From Hymenobacter mellowenesis (lineage in GTDB: Bacteria; Bacteroidota; Bacteroidia; Cytophagales; Hymenobacteraceae), in contig NZ_JAUQSX010000008.1 of the NCBI RefSeq assembly GCF_030581005.1, positions 62,001-126,000 on the forward strand: 64,000 nucleotides of DNA. Reading direction: 5' to 3'. A program made the position numbers and the translations under genes. Shown here piece by piece: positions 42,468-53,200 of this stretch. How positions within the stretch are numbered: position 1 is the stretch's first letter; each line of letters begins with the position of its first letter. The notes under the pieces are model-generated. The model worked only from the letters and a program-made list of their open reading frames with translations. It was not told where the DNA came from and made no database searches.

Positions 42468-44009
42468 TTACTCTTCGCTATACGCCCACTCCACGCCGGC
42501 CTTGGTGTCTTTTATCACGATGCCCTGGCTTTTGAGCGCGCCGCGAATCTGGTCTACCTTGTCGTAGGCCTTCTCGGCTTTGGCTTCGGTGTAAAACTCC
42601 AACGTGAGCTTGAGCAACTCCTCGGCATTGGCGCGGGGCTCGTCCTGCAGGCCCAGGATGTCGCTTACCACGGCGCGGTAGGCGTCCACGGCTTCGGTGA
42701 GGGCGGCGGAGGAAACGGTGGCCATCGCGGCCGTGGTAGCGGCCAGGGTGTTGAACTTGCGCAGCAGATTGAATAAGCTGGCAATGGCGCGGGCGGTGTT
42801 CAGGTCGTCGTTCAGGCCCACGAACACGTCGGCCACCAGCTTGCGCAGCTCGGCGTCGCCGGCGGCAGTGTCTGGCTGCTTGCCTTCGGCCAGGGGCGCC
42901 ACCGTACGGTCGCGAATAACGTCCGACGAAAGGCTGTCGGCCGTGAGGCGGTCGAGCAGGCGCAAGCCGTTCATCAGCTTGCGGTAGCCTTTGCGGGCGG
43001 CCTGCAGGGCGTCGTCGCTCACGTCCACGGGCGAGCGGTAGTGGGCCTGCAGCAGGAAGAAGCGCACCACCATGGGCGAGTAGCCGAAGGCCAGCGGCCC
43101 GGTCGGCCCCTTGAACATGTCGCCTAGCAGCACGAAGTTGCCCAGGCTCTTGCTCATCTTGGTGCCGTTCACGGTTATCATGTTGTTGTGCATCCACACG
43201 CGGGCCTCGTCGGTGTGCGAGTGGCTGCCCTGGCTCTGCGCGATTTCGCATTCGTGGTGCGGAAACATGAGGTCGAGGCCGCCACCGTGGATGTCGCTCA
43301 GGTCGCCGAGGTACTTGCGGCTCATGGCCGAGCACTCCAGGTGCCAGCCGGGGAAGCCTTCGCCCCAGGGCGAGGGCCAGCGCATGATGTGCTCGGGCGA
43401 GGCCTTTTTCCACAGCGCAAAGTCCAGCGGGCTGCGCTTCTCGCTCTGGCCCTCCAGGCCGGCGCGGGTGCCGGCCAGCTGGTCCTCAATGCTGCGGTTG
43501 GAGAGCTTGCCGTAGCGCTTGCCTTCCTCGTTGTACTTGGGCACGTCGAAATACACCGAGCCGTTCACCTCATAAGCCAGGCCATTGTTGATAATTTCCT
43601 CAATCACCTGAATCTGCTCGATGATGTGGCCGCTGGCCTGGGGCTCGATGTCGGGCGGCAGGCAGCCGAGGCCCAGCATGTGCTGGCGGTAGCGGTTGGT
43701 GAAGTGCTGGGCTACCTGCATGGGCTCGATGCGGGCGGCGCGGGCGGCCTTTTCCATCTTGTCCTCGCCGGTGTCGGCGTCGCTTTCGAGGTGGCCCACG
43801 TCGGTGATGTTGCGCACGTAGCGCACCTGGTATTGCAGGTGGCGCAGGTAGCGCGTCAGCACATCGAACACCACCGGGCCGCGGGCGTTGCCCAGGTGGG
43901 CTTCGCTATACACCGTGGGGCCGCACAGATACACGCCCACCTGGGGCGCGTGCAGGGGCTGGAATTCTTCTTTCTTGCGGGTAAGCGTGTTGTAGAGCGT
44001 GAGCGACAT
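42468..44009 (-). CDS. cysS: cysteinyl-tRNA synthetase
   Basis: Class I aminoacyl-tRNA synthetase charging tRNA-Cys. 513 residues against about 461 in E. coli, with insertions in the C-terminal helical part. Motifs: YLCGPTVY with zinc-binding C29, the HIGH-like HLGN at 38-41, GWHLECSAMS and HHECEIAQS completing the zinc site, and KMSKS in GTKMSKSLGNF. The start MSLTLYNTLTRKKEEF is typical. A TACCTTTG box ends only 4 bp before the ATG, so the mRNA may be leaderless. Confidence 0.97.
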   Translation of the reverse strand: MSLTLYNTLTRKKEEFQPLHAPQVGVYLCGPTVYSEAHLGNARGPVVFDVLTRYLRHLQYQVRYVRNITDVGHLESDADTGEDKMEKAARAARIEPMQVAQHFTNRYRQHMLGLGCLPPDIEPQASGHIIEQIQVIEEIINNGLAYEVNGSVYFDVPKYNEEGKRYGKLSNRSIEDQLAGTRAGLEGQSEKRSPLDFALWKKASPEHIMRWPSPWGEGFPGWHLECSAMSRKYLGDLSDIHGGGLDLMFPHHECEIAQSQGSHSHTDEARVWMHNNMITVNGTKMSKSLGNFVLLGDMFKGPTGPLAFGYSPMVVRFFLLQAHYRSPVDVSDDALQAARKGYRKLMNGLRLLDRLTADSLSSDVIRDRTVAPLAEGKQPDTAAGDAELRKLVADVFVGLNDDLNTARAIASLFNLLRKFNTLAATTAAMATVSSAALTEAVDAYRAVVSDILGLQDEPRANAEELLKLTLEFYTEAKAEKAYDKVDQIRGALKSQGIVIKDTKAGVEWAYSEE

Positions 44010-44013
44010 GGTG

Positions 44014-44021
44014 CAAAGGTA
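44014..44021 (-). promoter_or_regulatory. -7 box abutting the cysS start codon
   Basis: TACCTTTG on the minus strand, 4 bp from the ATG. No -33 TTG at the right distance, so it is either a leaderless promoter or chance. Confidence 0.35.
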
Positions 44022-44221
44022 GCGGGCCGCGCGGCGTGCGGCGGCGGGGAGGCATCAACAAAACATCAGGGCCTTTTGTGCAACCCAACCGGTTGAATTG
44101 AGCAACCGTCCGTTTACAGAATCGCCCGCAACCGCTGCTACTCAGGCAACAAAGCCGCCACTCCTGGGTGCCATCCCAACGCGCCGGACACGAACCAGCC
44201 TGCGGCTGACGTTATTGCGCC

Positions 44222-44851
44222 ATGAAGTATTTCTTCCTTTTGCCATTCGTCATTGGGAGCGTGGGGGAGGCTGTCGCCCAAAGCACGCCGGCCGTGCAGT
44301 ACCCGCAGCTGAGCAAAACGCTCGACAGCCTGGCCTACGTTGACCAGTGGCCCATGCAGCGTATGTTCAAGCAGGAGCCGGACAGCGCCGGCCGCGACCT
44401 GGTGCAGGTTGAAAAGGAGAATTTCGCTCGGCATCAGCCCTTGCTGGAAAAAATAGTGCGTCGGTACGGCTACCCCGGCATCAGGCAGGTGGGCAAGACA
44501 AGCGCCAACAACTTTTGGCTCCTGGTGCAGCACGCCGATGCTTACCCCACTTTTCAGCAGCAGGTACTTAAGCTGATGCTGCCCGAAGTGAAGCGCAAAA
44601 ACGCCGACTCCTCCAACTACGCCTACCTCACCGACCGGGTCGCCATCAACACGGGCCAACCCGAAGAGTACGGCACGCAGGTCGAATACAAAGGCCCGGG
44701 CCTGGGCCAGGCCGTGCCCAAGTCCTTGCGCGACCCGGCCCGGGTCAATCAGCGCCGCGCCGCCATCGGGATGGAACCGCTGGAAAACTACCTGCGCATG
44801 ATGACCCAAATGCACGTGGAGATGAACACGCCCAAGGCCCCCAACCAGTAA
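44222..44851 (+). CDS. DUF6624-like exported protein
   Basis: 209 residues with signal peptide MKYFFLLPFVIGSVGEAVAQ. The mature protein is helical and has conserved-looking stretches NNFWLLVQHAD, the QQQVLKLMLPEV helix, NYAYLTDRVAINTGQPEEYGTQVEY and a final RRAAIGMEPLENYLRMM. This pattern fits the DUF6624 family of Bacteroidota (recognition by eye). No catalytic role is known. Single gene between divergent cysS and a convergent EEP gene; the 212-bp upstream gap shows no clear promoter. Confidence 0.72.
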   Translation: MKYFFLLPFVIGSVGEAVAQSTPAVQYPQLSKTLDSLAYVDQWPMQRMFKQEPDSAGRDLVQVEKENFARHQPLLEKIVRRYGYPGIRQVGKTSANNFWLLVQHADAYPTFQQQVLKLMLPEVKRKNADSSNYAYLTDRVAINTGQPEEYGTQVEYKGPGLGQAVPKSLRDPARVNQRRAAIGMEPLENYLRMMTQMHVEMNTPKAPNQ

Positions 44852-44944
44852 ATCAATCAGAGCTGGAAGCATGCTGCCAGCTAATCAAGCCCCCCGGACG
44901 GAAGCAGGGCCGAAGCCATATCCGGCCGGGCTCGACCTTGTTCC

Positions 44945-46150
44945 TTATTTCAGCCGGTACAGCCGGTACAGCCCTTCCACCGGAAAATGGTCGCTCCATT
45001 TCATTTCGCGGTGCACCTGGCAGCCCAGCACCCGCCACTGCTTGCCGGCAAACTGCTGGTCGATGCGCAGGCCGGGCAGGCGGCCATTGTATGTGGCCCC
45101 AATACCGAGGCCCACGGTGGCCCAGGCGTTCTGCAGGTGGTCGGCCAGCTGGTCGTAGGGGTAGGAATAGGGCAGGTCGTTGAGGTCGCCGGCCAGCAGC
45201 ACGGGGTAGGGCGAGCGGGCCACGCGGGCCAGTACGGTGTCGACCTGGGTGCCGCGGGCCACGGCGCCGTTGCGGAAGCGACGCAGCAGGTTGGGAGCCT
45301 TCTGGCGGAGGCCGGCGCGGCTTTGGGTGGCGGCGGCGATGTCGGCATCGGCCATACTCATGCTTTGCAGGTGCAGGTTGAAAACGCGAATGGTGTCGGG
45401 GCGGCCGCGACCTGTGCGGGCGGCGGGGCGCACCACGTCGGCCCACATGGCGTGGTTTTGCGAAATTTTGCCGAAGGTGATGGTACCGCGCCGCACAATG
45501 GGAAAGCGCGAAAAAATGGCCAGCCCGAACTCGGCCCCGATGCCGTTGGTGAGCGTGACCGACACGAACGAGTGCCGCCCGCTGCTGCGCCCCAGGTATT
45601 CTTCGGACCGGAAAACGTCCTTGTCCTGCCCCGAGCCGTGGGGCTCGTTGTAGAACTCCTGCAGGCAAAGCACGTCGGCCGGGCTGGTGGCCAGCCAGCG
45701 AATCAGGCCGGTGGAGGAAGCATTATTGGGCTCGCGCAGCTGGGCATACACGTTGAAAATGCGCACGTTGGCCGACAGCATCGACACCTCGTTGGGGTGC
45801 ACCGCGAAAAACCGTGAGCGCGGCATGTCCACCTTCGGCAACGGCACGGGGCGGCCCCCGCCGGGCGGGGTTTCGCCCTGCATTTCGGGCGCGGTGAGGT
45901 GCAAAGCCAGCCCGCGCTGCACGTGGGGCCAGGTGAGGGCCAGCGCCGCAATGGGCAGCACGGCCACCCGCCAGTTGCGCCGCAGCCAGTACAGGGCCAA
46001 TAGTGCCGTGCACACCAGCGCCACCGGCGTGGTGAGGGCCCCGAACACCACCGGCCAGAAAGCCGCCGCGGGCACCTGCTCGCAGGCAATGGCCAGCAGC
46101 AGCCAGCCCAAGGTGAACAAGGTTATTTTGAAAGCGAAAGAGCGGCGCAC
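44945..46150 (-). CDS. membrane-anchored endonuclease/exonuclease/phosphatase-family protein
   Basis: About 401 residues. The GTG at 46150 is preferred; a TTG at 46174 sits inside a -7 promoter box. Three hydrophobic segments lie in the first 90 residues (TLFTLGWLLLAIA, WPVVFGALTTPVALVCTALLALYW, VAVLPIAALALTW). A linker and an EEP domain follow: SANVRIFN, LCLQEFYNE with the metal-binding Glu, GLAIFSRFPIV, VFNLHLQS, LLAGDLNDLP and the final WSDHFPVEGLY with the catalytic Asp-His. The catalytic residues are complete. The domain should face the periplasm. Substrate is unknown (phosphodiester or phospholipid). Confidence 0.87.
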   Translation of the reverse strand: MRRSFAFKITLFTLGWLLLAIACEQVPAAAFWPVVFGALTTPVALVCTALLALYWLRRNWRVAVLPIAALALTWPHVQRGLALHLTAPEMQGETPPGGGRPVPLPKVDMPRSRFFAVHPNEVSMLSANVRIFNVYAQLREPNNASSTGLIRWLATSPADVLCLQEFYNEPHGSGQDKDVFRSEEYLGRSSGRHSFVSVTLTNGIGAEFGLAIFSRFPIVRRGTITFGKISQNHAMWADVVRPAARTGRGRPDTIRVFNLHLQSMSMADADIAAATQSRAGLRQKAPNLLRRFRNGAVARGTQVDTVLARVARSPYPVLLAGDLNDLPYSYPYDQLADHLQNAWATVGLGIGATYNGRLPGLRIDQQFAGKQWRVLGCQVHREMKWSDHFPVEGLYRLYRLK

Positions 46151-46171
46151 GGCACTGAGCAAACGGAGCCG

Positions 46172-46179
46172 CAAAGGTA
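46172..46179 (-). promoter_or_regulatory. -7 box of the EEP gene
   Basis: TACCTTTG on the minus strand, 21 bp upstream of the preferred GTG start; it overlaps and so disfavours the TTG at 46174. Confidence 0.45.
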
Positions 46180-46233
46180 GCGCCGGCCCCGCAAGCGCCG
46201 CTTCGGCTTGAGAAGTGCCGCTTCAAAACAGCA

Positions 46234-46334
46234 CGTCATGTCGAGCGCAGCCGAGACATCTCGCGTGTGGTAGTAAACACTGACGATTGGATTACTTCGG
46301 CACGCGAGATGTCTCGGCTGCGCTCGACATGACG
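46234..46334. repeat. REPIN-like inverted repeat, family A variant
   Basis: Perfect 34-bp arms at 46234-46267 and 46301-46334; core CGTCATGTCGAGCGCAG with compensated changes against the other A copies. It lies between divergent genes. Confidence 0.84.
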
Positions 46335-46465
46335 GCCTATTTTTCGACATGAAGGCCCATTTTAAAGAGGCCTCAAATACCCTCGGCCTGACGGCTGGCC
46401 CGGAATTCGCCGCAACCTTGCACGAATTTTGCGTCTTCGCCGTTTCGGCAAAAACCCAGACCCCG

Positions 46466-46477
46466 CGCCACGTGGCG
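46466..46477. promoter_or_regulatory. 12-bp perfect palindrome upstream of the first DUF7948 gene
   Basis: CGCCACGTGGCG, 40 bp before the ATG at 46518; a small hairpin TTTTGC / GCAAAA lies about 20-45 bp before it. Possible operator; weak evidence in GC-rich DNA. Confidence 0.25.
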
Positions 46478-46517
46478 GGCGGGTCCCAACTTGTCCTTTT
46501 CTGCCTCTGGCGCTCGT

Positions 46518-49500
46518 ATGCCTCTACTTCTCCGCGTTGATTGCCAGCCCTTGCGGGCGGCGCTGTTGTTGATTTTGCTGCTGGCCGGAAGCCGGCCGGC
46601 CCGGGCCACGGCCCCCGGCGAGCCCGGCAACCCCAGCCTCGAATTTATTCAGAACCAGGGCCAGTGGGCCAGCCCGGTGCGCTACGAAGCCGCCCTGCCC
46701 TCGGGCCGCCTGTTTGTGCTGCGCGACGGCCTCACCTATAGTTTCGTCGACCCCGCCCTGCTGAGCCACCACCACGGCGCGGCCAAGCCCAGCGCGGGCG
46801 CGGCGGCCCACGCCTACACCGTGCATTTTGAAAAAGCCAACGCCCGCCCCCGCCTCACGGCCGAAACCCGCACCGCGGGCGAGCGCAACTACTTCGTGGG
46901 CGCCGACGCCAAGCACTGGGCCAGCCACGTGGCCGCCTACCGTCGCCTGCGCTACGAGGAGCTATGGCCCGGTATCGGCCTGACGCTGTATGAGAACGCC
47001 CGGCAGCGCCTGGAGTACGACGTGCTGCTGGCGCCGCGCGCCAACCCCGCCCGCGTGGCCCTGCGCTACGACGGTGCCAGCAGCCTGAGCCTCGACGCGG
47101 CCGGCAACCTCGTCATCAAAACCACCGTGGCCACCACCACCGAAAGCGCCCCGCAAGCCTGGCAAACCGACGCCGCCGGCCAGCGCCAGGCCGTGCCCTG
47201 CCGCTTCGTGCTCACCGGCAACACCGTCAGCTTTGCGCTGGGCCAATATGACCGCAGCCGCGCCCTTACCATCGACCCCACGGTGCAGTTTTCGACGCTC
47301 ACTGGCTCGGCGGCCGACAACTGGGGCTTCACGGCTACCTACGATGCGGCCGGCAACCTCTACTCCGGCGGCATTGCCTTCGGGGTGGGCTACCCGACTA
47401 CGAATGGGGCTTACCAGGCCAATTTCAGCAGCCTGGAGGACATGGCGTTCATTAAGTATAACACCAGCACCACGGGCAGCGCGGCCCGGGTGTGGGCCAC
47501 TTACCTAGGCGGCAACAGCGCCGAATTTCCCTCCAGCCTGGTGGTGAATGCGCAGGACGAGTTGGTGATTCTCGGTAGCACGTCGTCGACCGACTTCCCC
47601 ACCACCACCGGGGCGGCCCAACGCAGCTTCGGCGGCGGTACGCCTCTGAACCCCTTCAACTCCCCCTCCACGTCGGCGCAGTACCAGATGCCCAACGGCG
47701 CCGACCTGGTGATTGCGCGCCTCAGCGCCACCGGCAGCGCGCTGCAGGCCAGCACCTACCTGGGCGGCTCCGGCAACGACGGCGTGCAGCGCGGGGGCTC
47801 GCTGCTGGCCGTGAACTACGGCGACGTGTTTCGGGGCGACGTGCTGCTCGACGGGGCCGGCAACGTGTACATCGCCTCCAACACCACGGCGCGTATTCCG
47901 CTCCTGAACACGGGCTTCAACGTAGGGGCCACGGGCGGCGCCAGCGACGCGCTGGTGGCCAAGCTCAACCCGAGTCTGAACCTGGTGGTATGGGCCGGCT
48001 ACCTGGGCGGCACCGGCGAAGACGCGGCCTATTCGCTGCAGCGCGACGCGCAGGGCCGGGTTTATGTGGCCGGCGGCACGGCCTCGCCCACACTGCCAGC
48101 CACGGCCGGGGCCTACCGCGCCACTCGGCCGGGCGGCACCGACGGCTTCGCGGCCCGCATCAGCGCCGACGGACTGACGCTGGAACGGGTGACTTACATC
48201 GGCACGGGCGGCTACGACCAGGCGCATTTTCTGCAGCTCGATGCGGCGGGCAACGCCTATTTGTTCGGCCAGACGCTGGGGGCGTTTCCGACCACGCCGG
48301 GCCTCTACGGCACGGCCAACGGCTCGCTCTTCATTCAGAAGCTGAACCCCGACCTAACGGCCAGCATCTTCAGCACCACTTTCGGCCACCGCAGCGGCCC
48401 CCTGGGCGGCCCCAACATCGTGCCCACGGCCTTTCTGGTCGATGACTGCGAGCGGGTGTACGTGAGCGGCTGGGGCGGCGAGGACAACGACTTGGGCCAG
48501 TGGCTGGGCGGCACCACCACCGGCCTGCCCGTGACGGCCAACGCCCTGCAGCGCACCACCGACGGCTCCGATTTCTACCTGGCCCAGTTCTCGGCCGGCA
48601 TGACGGGGGTGGAATACGCCACCTTTTTCGGGCAAACCGGGGGCGCGGCCGACCACGTGGACGGCGGCACCTCGCGCTTCGACAAGCGCGGCGTGGTGTA
48701 CCAGGCCATGTGCGCCAGCTGCGGCGGCAACCAAGGCTTCCCGGCGCCGCCCAACGCGGGCACCTTCACCACCCGCAACGGCAGCCAAAACTGCAACAAC
48801 GGCGCCTTCAAAATGACCTTCGACATCATTCAGGCCGACCCCGGCCCGCGCCGCTTCGTGTGCCTGGACAATGGGCCGGTGACGTTGGGCGGCACGCCCA
48901 CCGGCGGCACCTGGACCGGGCCGGGCGTGCAGGCTGTGCCGGGCGGCGGCTACCGGTTTGTGCCCGCCGCAGTGGGCCCGGGCCAGTACGGCATCACCTA
49001 TTCGGTGGCCTCCACGGGCACCTGCATCAGCACGCGCGGGGTGCGTTACGTGGTGGCGCCGCCCGTGGTGCCGGCCATTGCCGCGGTGCCGCCGCAATGC
49101 ACCACCGGCGGCGCCGTGCCGCTGGCGGCCACTCCGGCGGGCGGCAGCTGGAGCGGGCCGGGCGTGAGTGGCGGCAGCTTCAGCCCGGCCGCGGCGGGGG
49201 TGGGCACGCACACCATCACCTACAGCGTGAGCGACTCGCTGGGCTGCGGCACCAGCACCCGGCAAGTGGTGGTGACGCGCCCGCCCACCGCCACGCCCGG
49301 CCGCGACACCACCCTGTGCGCCGACCAGCGCCAGCCGTTCCAGCTGCGCGGCTTTGCGCCGGCGGGTGGCGTGTGGAGCGGCCCGGGCGTGTCGGCCAGC
49401 GGCTTTTTCACGCCGCCCAATACCAACAACCGCGGCGGCGTGTTTACCCTCAGCTATACCGTGACCGAAGGCCCCTGCCAGACCACCGTGCAGCGCACCG

Positions 49501-50024
49501 TGGTGCTGGCCCCCACCTCCAACCAGAACGTGGGCCTGAACCTGCCCGTGTGCACGGCCCTGCCGCAATACGCCGGCCTGGCGCCCTTCAAATGCCTGCT
49601 CACGCCCGTGCTGCTGGCCCCCGGCGCCAGCTACCTCTGGGACTTTGGCGACGGCAGCCCCACCAGCATCGAGGCCACGCCCACCCATCTTTACGACAAA
49701 CCGGGCTCCTACCGCGTGCAGCTCACGGCCCGCTACGCCAACTGCGAGGTGCTCACCGGCTTTGCGCCCGTGGAAGTGGGCGAAGTGCTGGTGCCCAACA
49801 TCATCACGCCCAACGGCGACAACCTGAACCAGACCTTCAAGCCGCGCATCGGCTGCCTGCCCACTTCGCTGGAAGTGTATTCGCGCTGGGGCCAGCGCGT
49901 GTATCAGTCCAATGACTATCAGTACGACTGGGACGCTAAAAACCTGCCCGACGGCATCTATTACTACCTGCTGCGCGACACCGACAACCGCCAGATAAAA
50001 GGCTGGGTGGAGGTGCGCCGCTAA
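46518..50024 (+). CDS. giant DUF7948/SBBP-repeat surface protein with gliding-motility C-terminal domain
   Basis: 1168 residues from the ATG at 46518, with a signal peptide (LRAALLLILLLAGSRPARA). The N-terminal DUF7948 block at about 35-250 starts NPSLEFIQNQGQW and contains GERNYFVG and LWPGIGLTLYENARQRLEYD. SBBP-like beta-propeller repeats fill about 255-760 (WATYLGG..., AGNLYSGGI, LDGAGNVYIA, YLGGTGEDAAYSLQRDAQG). Cys-containing Ig-like repeats (GGTWTGPGV, GGSWSGPGV) and a PKD-like domain (WDFGDGSPTS) follow. The end is a CHU_C/type B T9SS domain (VPNIITPNGDNLNQTFKP... LPDGIYYYLLRD). Predicted cell-surface protein; tandem paralogue of the next gene. Confidence 0.88.
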   Translation: MPLLLRVDCQPLRAALLLILLLAGSRPARATAPGEPGNPSLEFIQNQGQWASPVRYEAALPSGRLFVLRDGLTYSFVDPALLSHHHGAAKPSAGAAAHAYTVHFEKANARPRLTAETRTAGERNYFVGADAKHWASHVAAYRRLRYEELWPGIGLTLYENARQRLEYDVLLAPRANPARVALRYDGASSLSLDAAGNLVIKTTVATTTESAPQAWQTDAAGQRQAVPCRFVLTGNTVSFALGQYDRSRALTIDPTVQFSTLTGSAADNWGFTATYDAAGNLYSGGIAFGVGYPTTNGAYQANFSSLEDMAFIKYNTSTTGSAARVWATYLGGNSAEFPSSLVVNAQDELVILGSTSSTDFPTTTGAAQRSFGGGTPLNPFNSPSTSAQYQMPNGADLVIARLSATGSALQASTYLGGSGNDGVQRGGSLLAVNYGDVFRGDVLLDGAGNVYIASNTTARIPLLNTGFNVGATGGASDALVAKLNPSLNLVVWAGYLGGTGEDAAYSLQRDAQGRVYVAGGTASPTLPATAGAYRATRPGGTDGFAARISADGLTLERVTYIGTGGYDQAHFLQLDAAGNAYLFGQTLGAFPTTPGLYGTANGSLFIQKLNPDLTASIFSTTFGHRSGPLGGPNIVPTAFLVDDCERVYVSGWGGEDNDLGQWLGGTTTGLPVTANALQRTTDGSDFYLAQFSAGMTGVEYATFFGQTGGAADHVDGGTSRFDKRGVVYQAMCASCGGNQGFPAPPNAGTFTTRNGSQNCNNGAFKMTFDIIQADPGPRRFVCLDNGPVTLGGTPTGGTWTGPGVQAVPGGGYRFVPAAVGPGQYGITYSVASTGTCISTRGVRYVVAPPVVPAIAAVPPQCTTGGAVPLAATPAGGSWSGPGVSGGSFSPAAAGVGTHTITYSVSDSLGCGTSTRQVVVTRPPTATPGRDTTLCADQRQPFQLRGFAPAGGVWSGPGVSASGFFTPPNTNNRGGVFTLSYTVTEGPCQTTVQRTVVLAPTSNQNVGLNLPVCTALPQYAGLAPFKCLLTPVLLAPGASYLWDFGDGSPTSIEATPTHLYDKPGSYRVQLTARYANCEVLTGFAPVEVGEVLVPNIITPNGDNLNQTFKPRIGCLPTSLEVYSRWGQRVYQSNDYQYDWDAKNLPDGIYYYLLRDTDNRQIKGWVEVRR

Positions 50025-50055
50025 GGTGCCAAGGGCGAGTTGAAAAATGCCGACA

Positions 50056-50147
50056 CGGTCATGCTGAGCTTGTCGAAGCATCTCTACCGCTTCGTTCGAA
50101 CCGTTCAGAGAAGCGGTAGAGATGCTTCGACAAGCTCAGCATGACCG
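50056..50147. repeat. REPIN-like inverted repeat, family A variant
   Basis: Perfect 37-bp arms at 50056-50092 and 50111-50147, core CATGCTGAGCTTGTCGAAGC. The longest perfect arms in the window, between the two paralogues. Confidence 0.85.
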
Positions 50148-50291
50148 GTTATTCTGTTTCTCGTTCGATTCTTCAAACAGGTCTTCGGTGCCCGAAATTG
50201 CTCTTTGGGCAATGCCCGGTTTTCCTTGCTGAAGTTCCTCTTTCAACGCTTTATCTTTACCAATCCACGGATTTCTTTCCATTAGCTATTG

Positions 50292-53200
50292 ATGACAGCA
50301 CGTCTACCTTTTGCCGCCGCCGCGTTATTTCTTCTAAATACCGCTCAGGCTTTTGGGCAGGCCGGTGAGCACGCCGGGCCAGCCAGCCACACCCTTGAAT
50401 TTATTGAGAATAAGGGCCAGTGGGATGGCCGGAGCCGCTACGAGGCCCAGCTGCCCGGCGGCCGGCTTTTTGCCGAAACCGATGGCCTCACGTTTTCGCT
50501 GCTGGCCGATGGCGGGCCCGCCCGCCACGCCCACGGCGCACCCGCCAAGGCCGCCGCGGCGCCGGCCGACAGCACCGTGCGCGGCCACGCCCTGAAGCTG
50601 CGCTTCGCGGGTGCCGCGCCGGCCACCATCACGGCCGCCACGCCCACCACCGAGCACCGCAACTACTTCCTCGGCGGCGATTCCCGGCGCTGGGCCCACG
50701 ACGTGCGCAGCTTCCGCGAGCTGCGCTACGCCGGGCTGTGGCCGGGCGTGAGCGCCCGCGTATACGAGAGCGCCGACCAGCGCCTGGAGTACGACTTTGT
50801 GCTGGCGCCCGGCGCCCAGGCCGGCGCCATTGCCCTGCGCCACGACGGCGCCGATGGCCTGGGCCTGGACGCCGCCGGCAACCTGTTGGTGAAGACAAGC
50901 GTGGGCACCCTCACGGAGCGCGCGCCGCAGGCCTGGCAGGCCGATGCCGCCGGCCGGCGCCAGCCAGTAGCTTGCCGCTACGTGCTGACGGGCAGCACCG
51001 TGCATTTTGCCTTGGGCAAATACGACGCCACACGCCCGCTCACCATCGACCCGGTAGTAGTATTCTCCACCTACACGGGGGCTACGGCCGACAACTGGGG
51101 CTTCACGGCCACCTACGACGCGCAGGGCAACCTCTACTCCGGCGGCATTGTGTTTGGGCAGGGCTACCCCACCAGCCTGGGCGCGTACCGCACCTTGTTT
51201 TCGGGGCTTTTTGACATTGGGATTATCAAGTACAACACCAACGTGACCGGGGCGGCGGCGCGGGTGTGGGCCACCTACCTGGGCGGCACCGGTGCCGATT
51301 TTCCGCACAGCTTGGTGGTGAACAGCCTGGGCGAGTTGCTGATTTTGGGCACCACGGGCTCGACGGGCGCGGCGGGGTCGGCCACGGCTTTCCCCACCAC
51401 CACCGGGGCCCTACAGCGCACGTTTGCCGGAGGCAGCAGCACGGCCCCGTTCGGCTTCAGCTACGCGCCCTATAACGTGCCCACCGGCTCGGACCTGATT
51501 ATTACCCGGCTCAATGCCACCGGCACGGCACTGCTGGGCAGCACCTACCTCGGCGGCAGCGGCAACGACGGCCTGCTGCCGCTCGACCCCAACATCTCGC
51601 CATTTGACCCTTCGCCGCAGTTGGCTCACAACTATGGCGACCCGTTTCGGAGTGATATTCAAGTGGATGCGGCCGACAACGTGTACATCGCCACGCACAC
51701 CACCTCCACCAACTTTCCCATGGCCCGGGGCTTCAACAGCACCTACCGCGGCGGCACCTCCGACGGCGTGGTGTGCAAGCTCAACCCCGGCCTCACGGCC
51801 CTCACCTGGGGCAGCTACCTGGGCGGCACCGGCTCCGACGGGGCATTTTCCATTCAGATTGAGCCCACCAGCGGCGACGTGTACGTGGCCGGCGGCACGC
51901 TGAGCCCCAACTTTCCGACCACGGCGGGCGCCTACCGCACCACCCGCCCCGGCGACGTGGACGGCTTCGTGACGCGCATCGCGGCCAACGGCACGAGCAT
52001 TCTGCGGTCGTCTTTTGTGGGCACGGACGAATACGACCAGGCCTTTTTCCTGCAGCTCGGCACCGATGGCGGGGTGTATCTGCTGGGCCAGACCGGGGGC
52101 GCCTTTCCGGTCACGCCCGGCCTCTACAACACCCGCTTCGGCACGCAGTTCATTCAGAAGCTTGATGCCAACCTGGGGCAAAGCTTGCTCTCGACGGTGT
52201 TCGGGAGTACCAACGCGGCAAACATCGGCTTTATCAACATCGACCCCACGGCCTTTCTGGTAGACCAGTGCGACCGGGTGTACGTGTGCGGCTGGGGCGG
52301 GAATGAAAATGCCCAGGGCTACCCGTACATGGCTTACAACGGCACTACCGTGGGCATGCCCACCACCCCCGGCGCGGCCCAAACCACCACCGACGGCTCG
52401 GACTTTTACCTGGCGCAGTTTTCGGCCGGCCTCACCAGCCTGGCCTACGCCACCTACTACGGCGATACCACCCCCAACAGCGCCGGCGAGCACGTGGACG
52501 GCGGCACTTCGCGCTTCGACCCGCGCGGCATTGTGTACCAGGCCGTTTGCTCGTGCTTCACCGCCAATGGCTTTCCCATTCCGCCCGGCGCCAACTACTA
52601 TTCGACCACCAATAACAGCGTTTCTAATACCACCTTCAATGTGTCGTGCAACAACGCTTCGTTTGTGCTCAATTTCCAGCCCGCCATCGCAAATGCCGGC
52701 TCTGACCAGGGCGTATGCGCCACGGCCGGGCCGCTGGCGCTGGTGGGCTCGCCGGCCGGTGGCGTGTGGAGCGGGCCGGGCGTGACGGGCTCGGTGACGG
52801 CCGGCTTCGTCTTCACGCCTTCGGTGGCGCTAGTGGGCGTGCAAACCCTCACCTACACCGTGGCCAGCACGGGCGCGTGCACCACCACCGGCGTCCGCCG
52901 CGTCACGGTCACGACTCCGCCTGCGGTCACCTTCAGCCCCTTGCCGCAGGCCACGTACTGCCTGCCGGCACCGGGCGCCCCCCCTTATGCGCTGGTGCCC
53001 CTGACGGGCAGCCCGGCGGGCGGCACCTTCAGCGGCACGGGCGTGACGGGCAGCGTGGCGGCGGGCTTCTCCTTCTCGCCCAACATCAACCCCGGCACTT
53101 ACCCGCTGACCTACAGCGTGAACGTGAACGGCTGCGTGGCCACGGCCACCCAAACGGTGAGCATCGTGAGCGCCTCCAATGCCGGCGTGGCCCAAACGGT

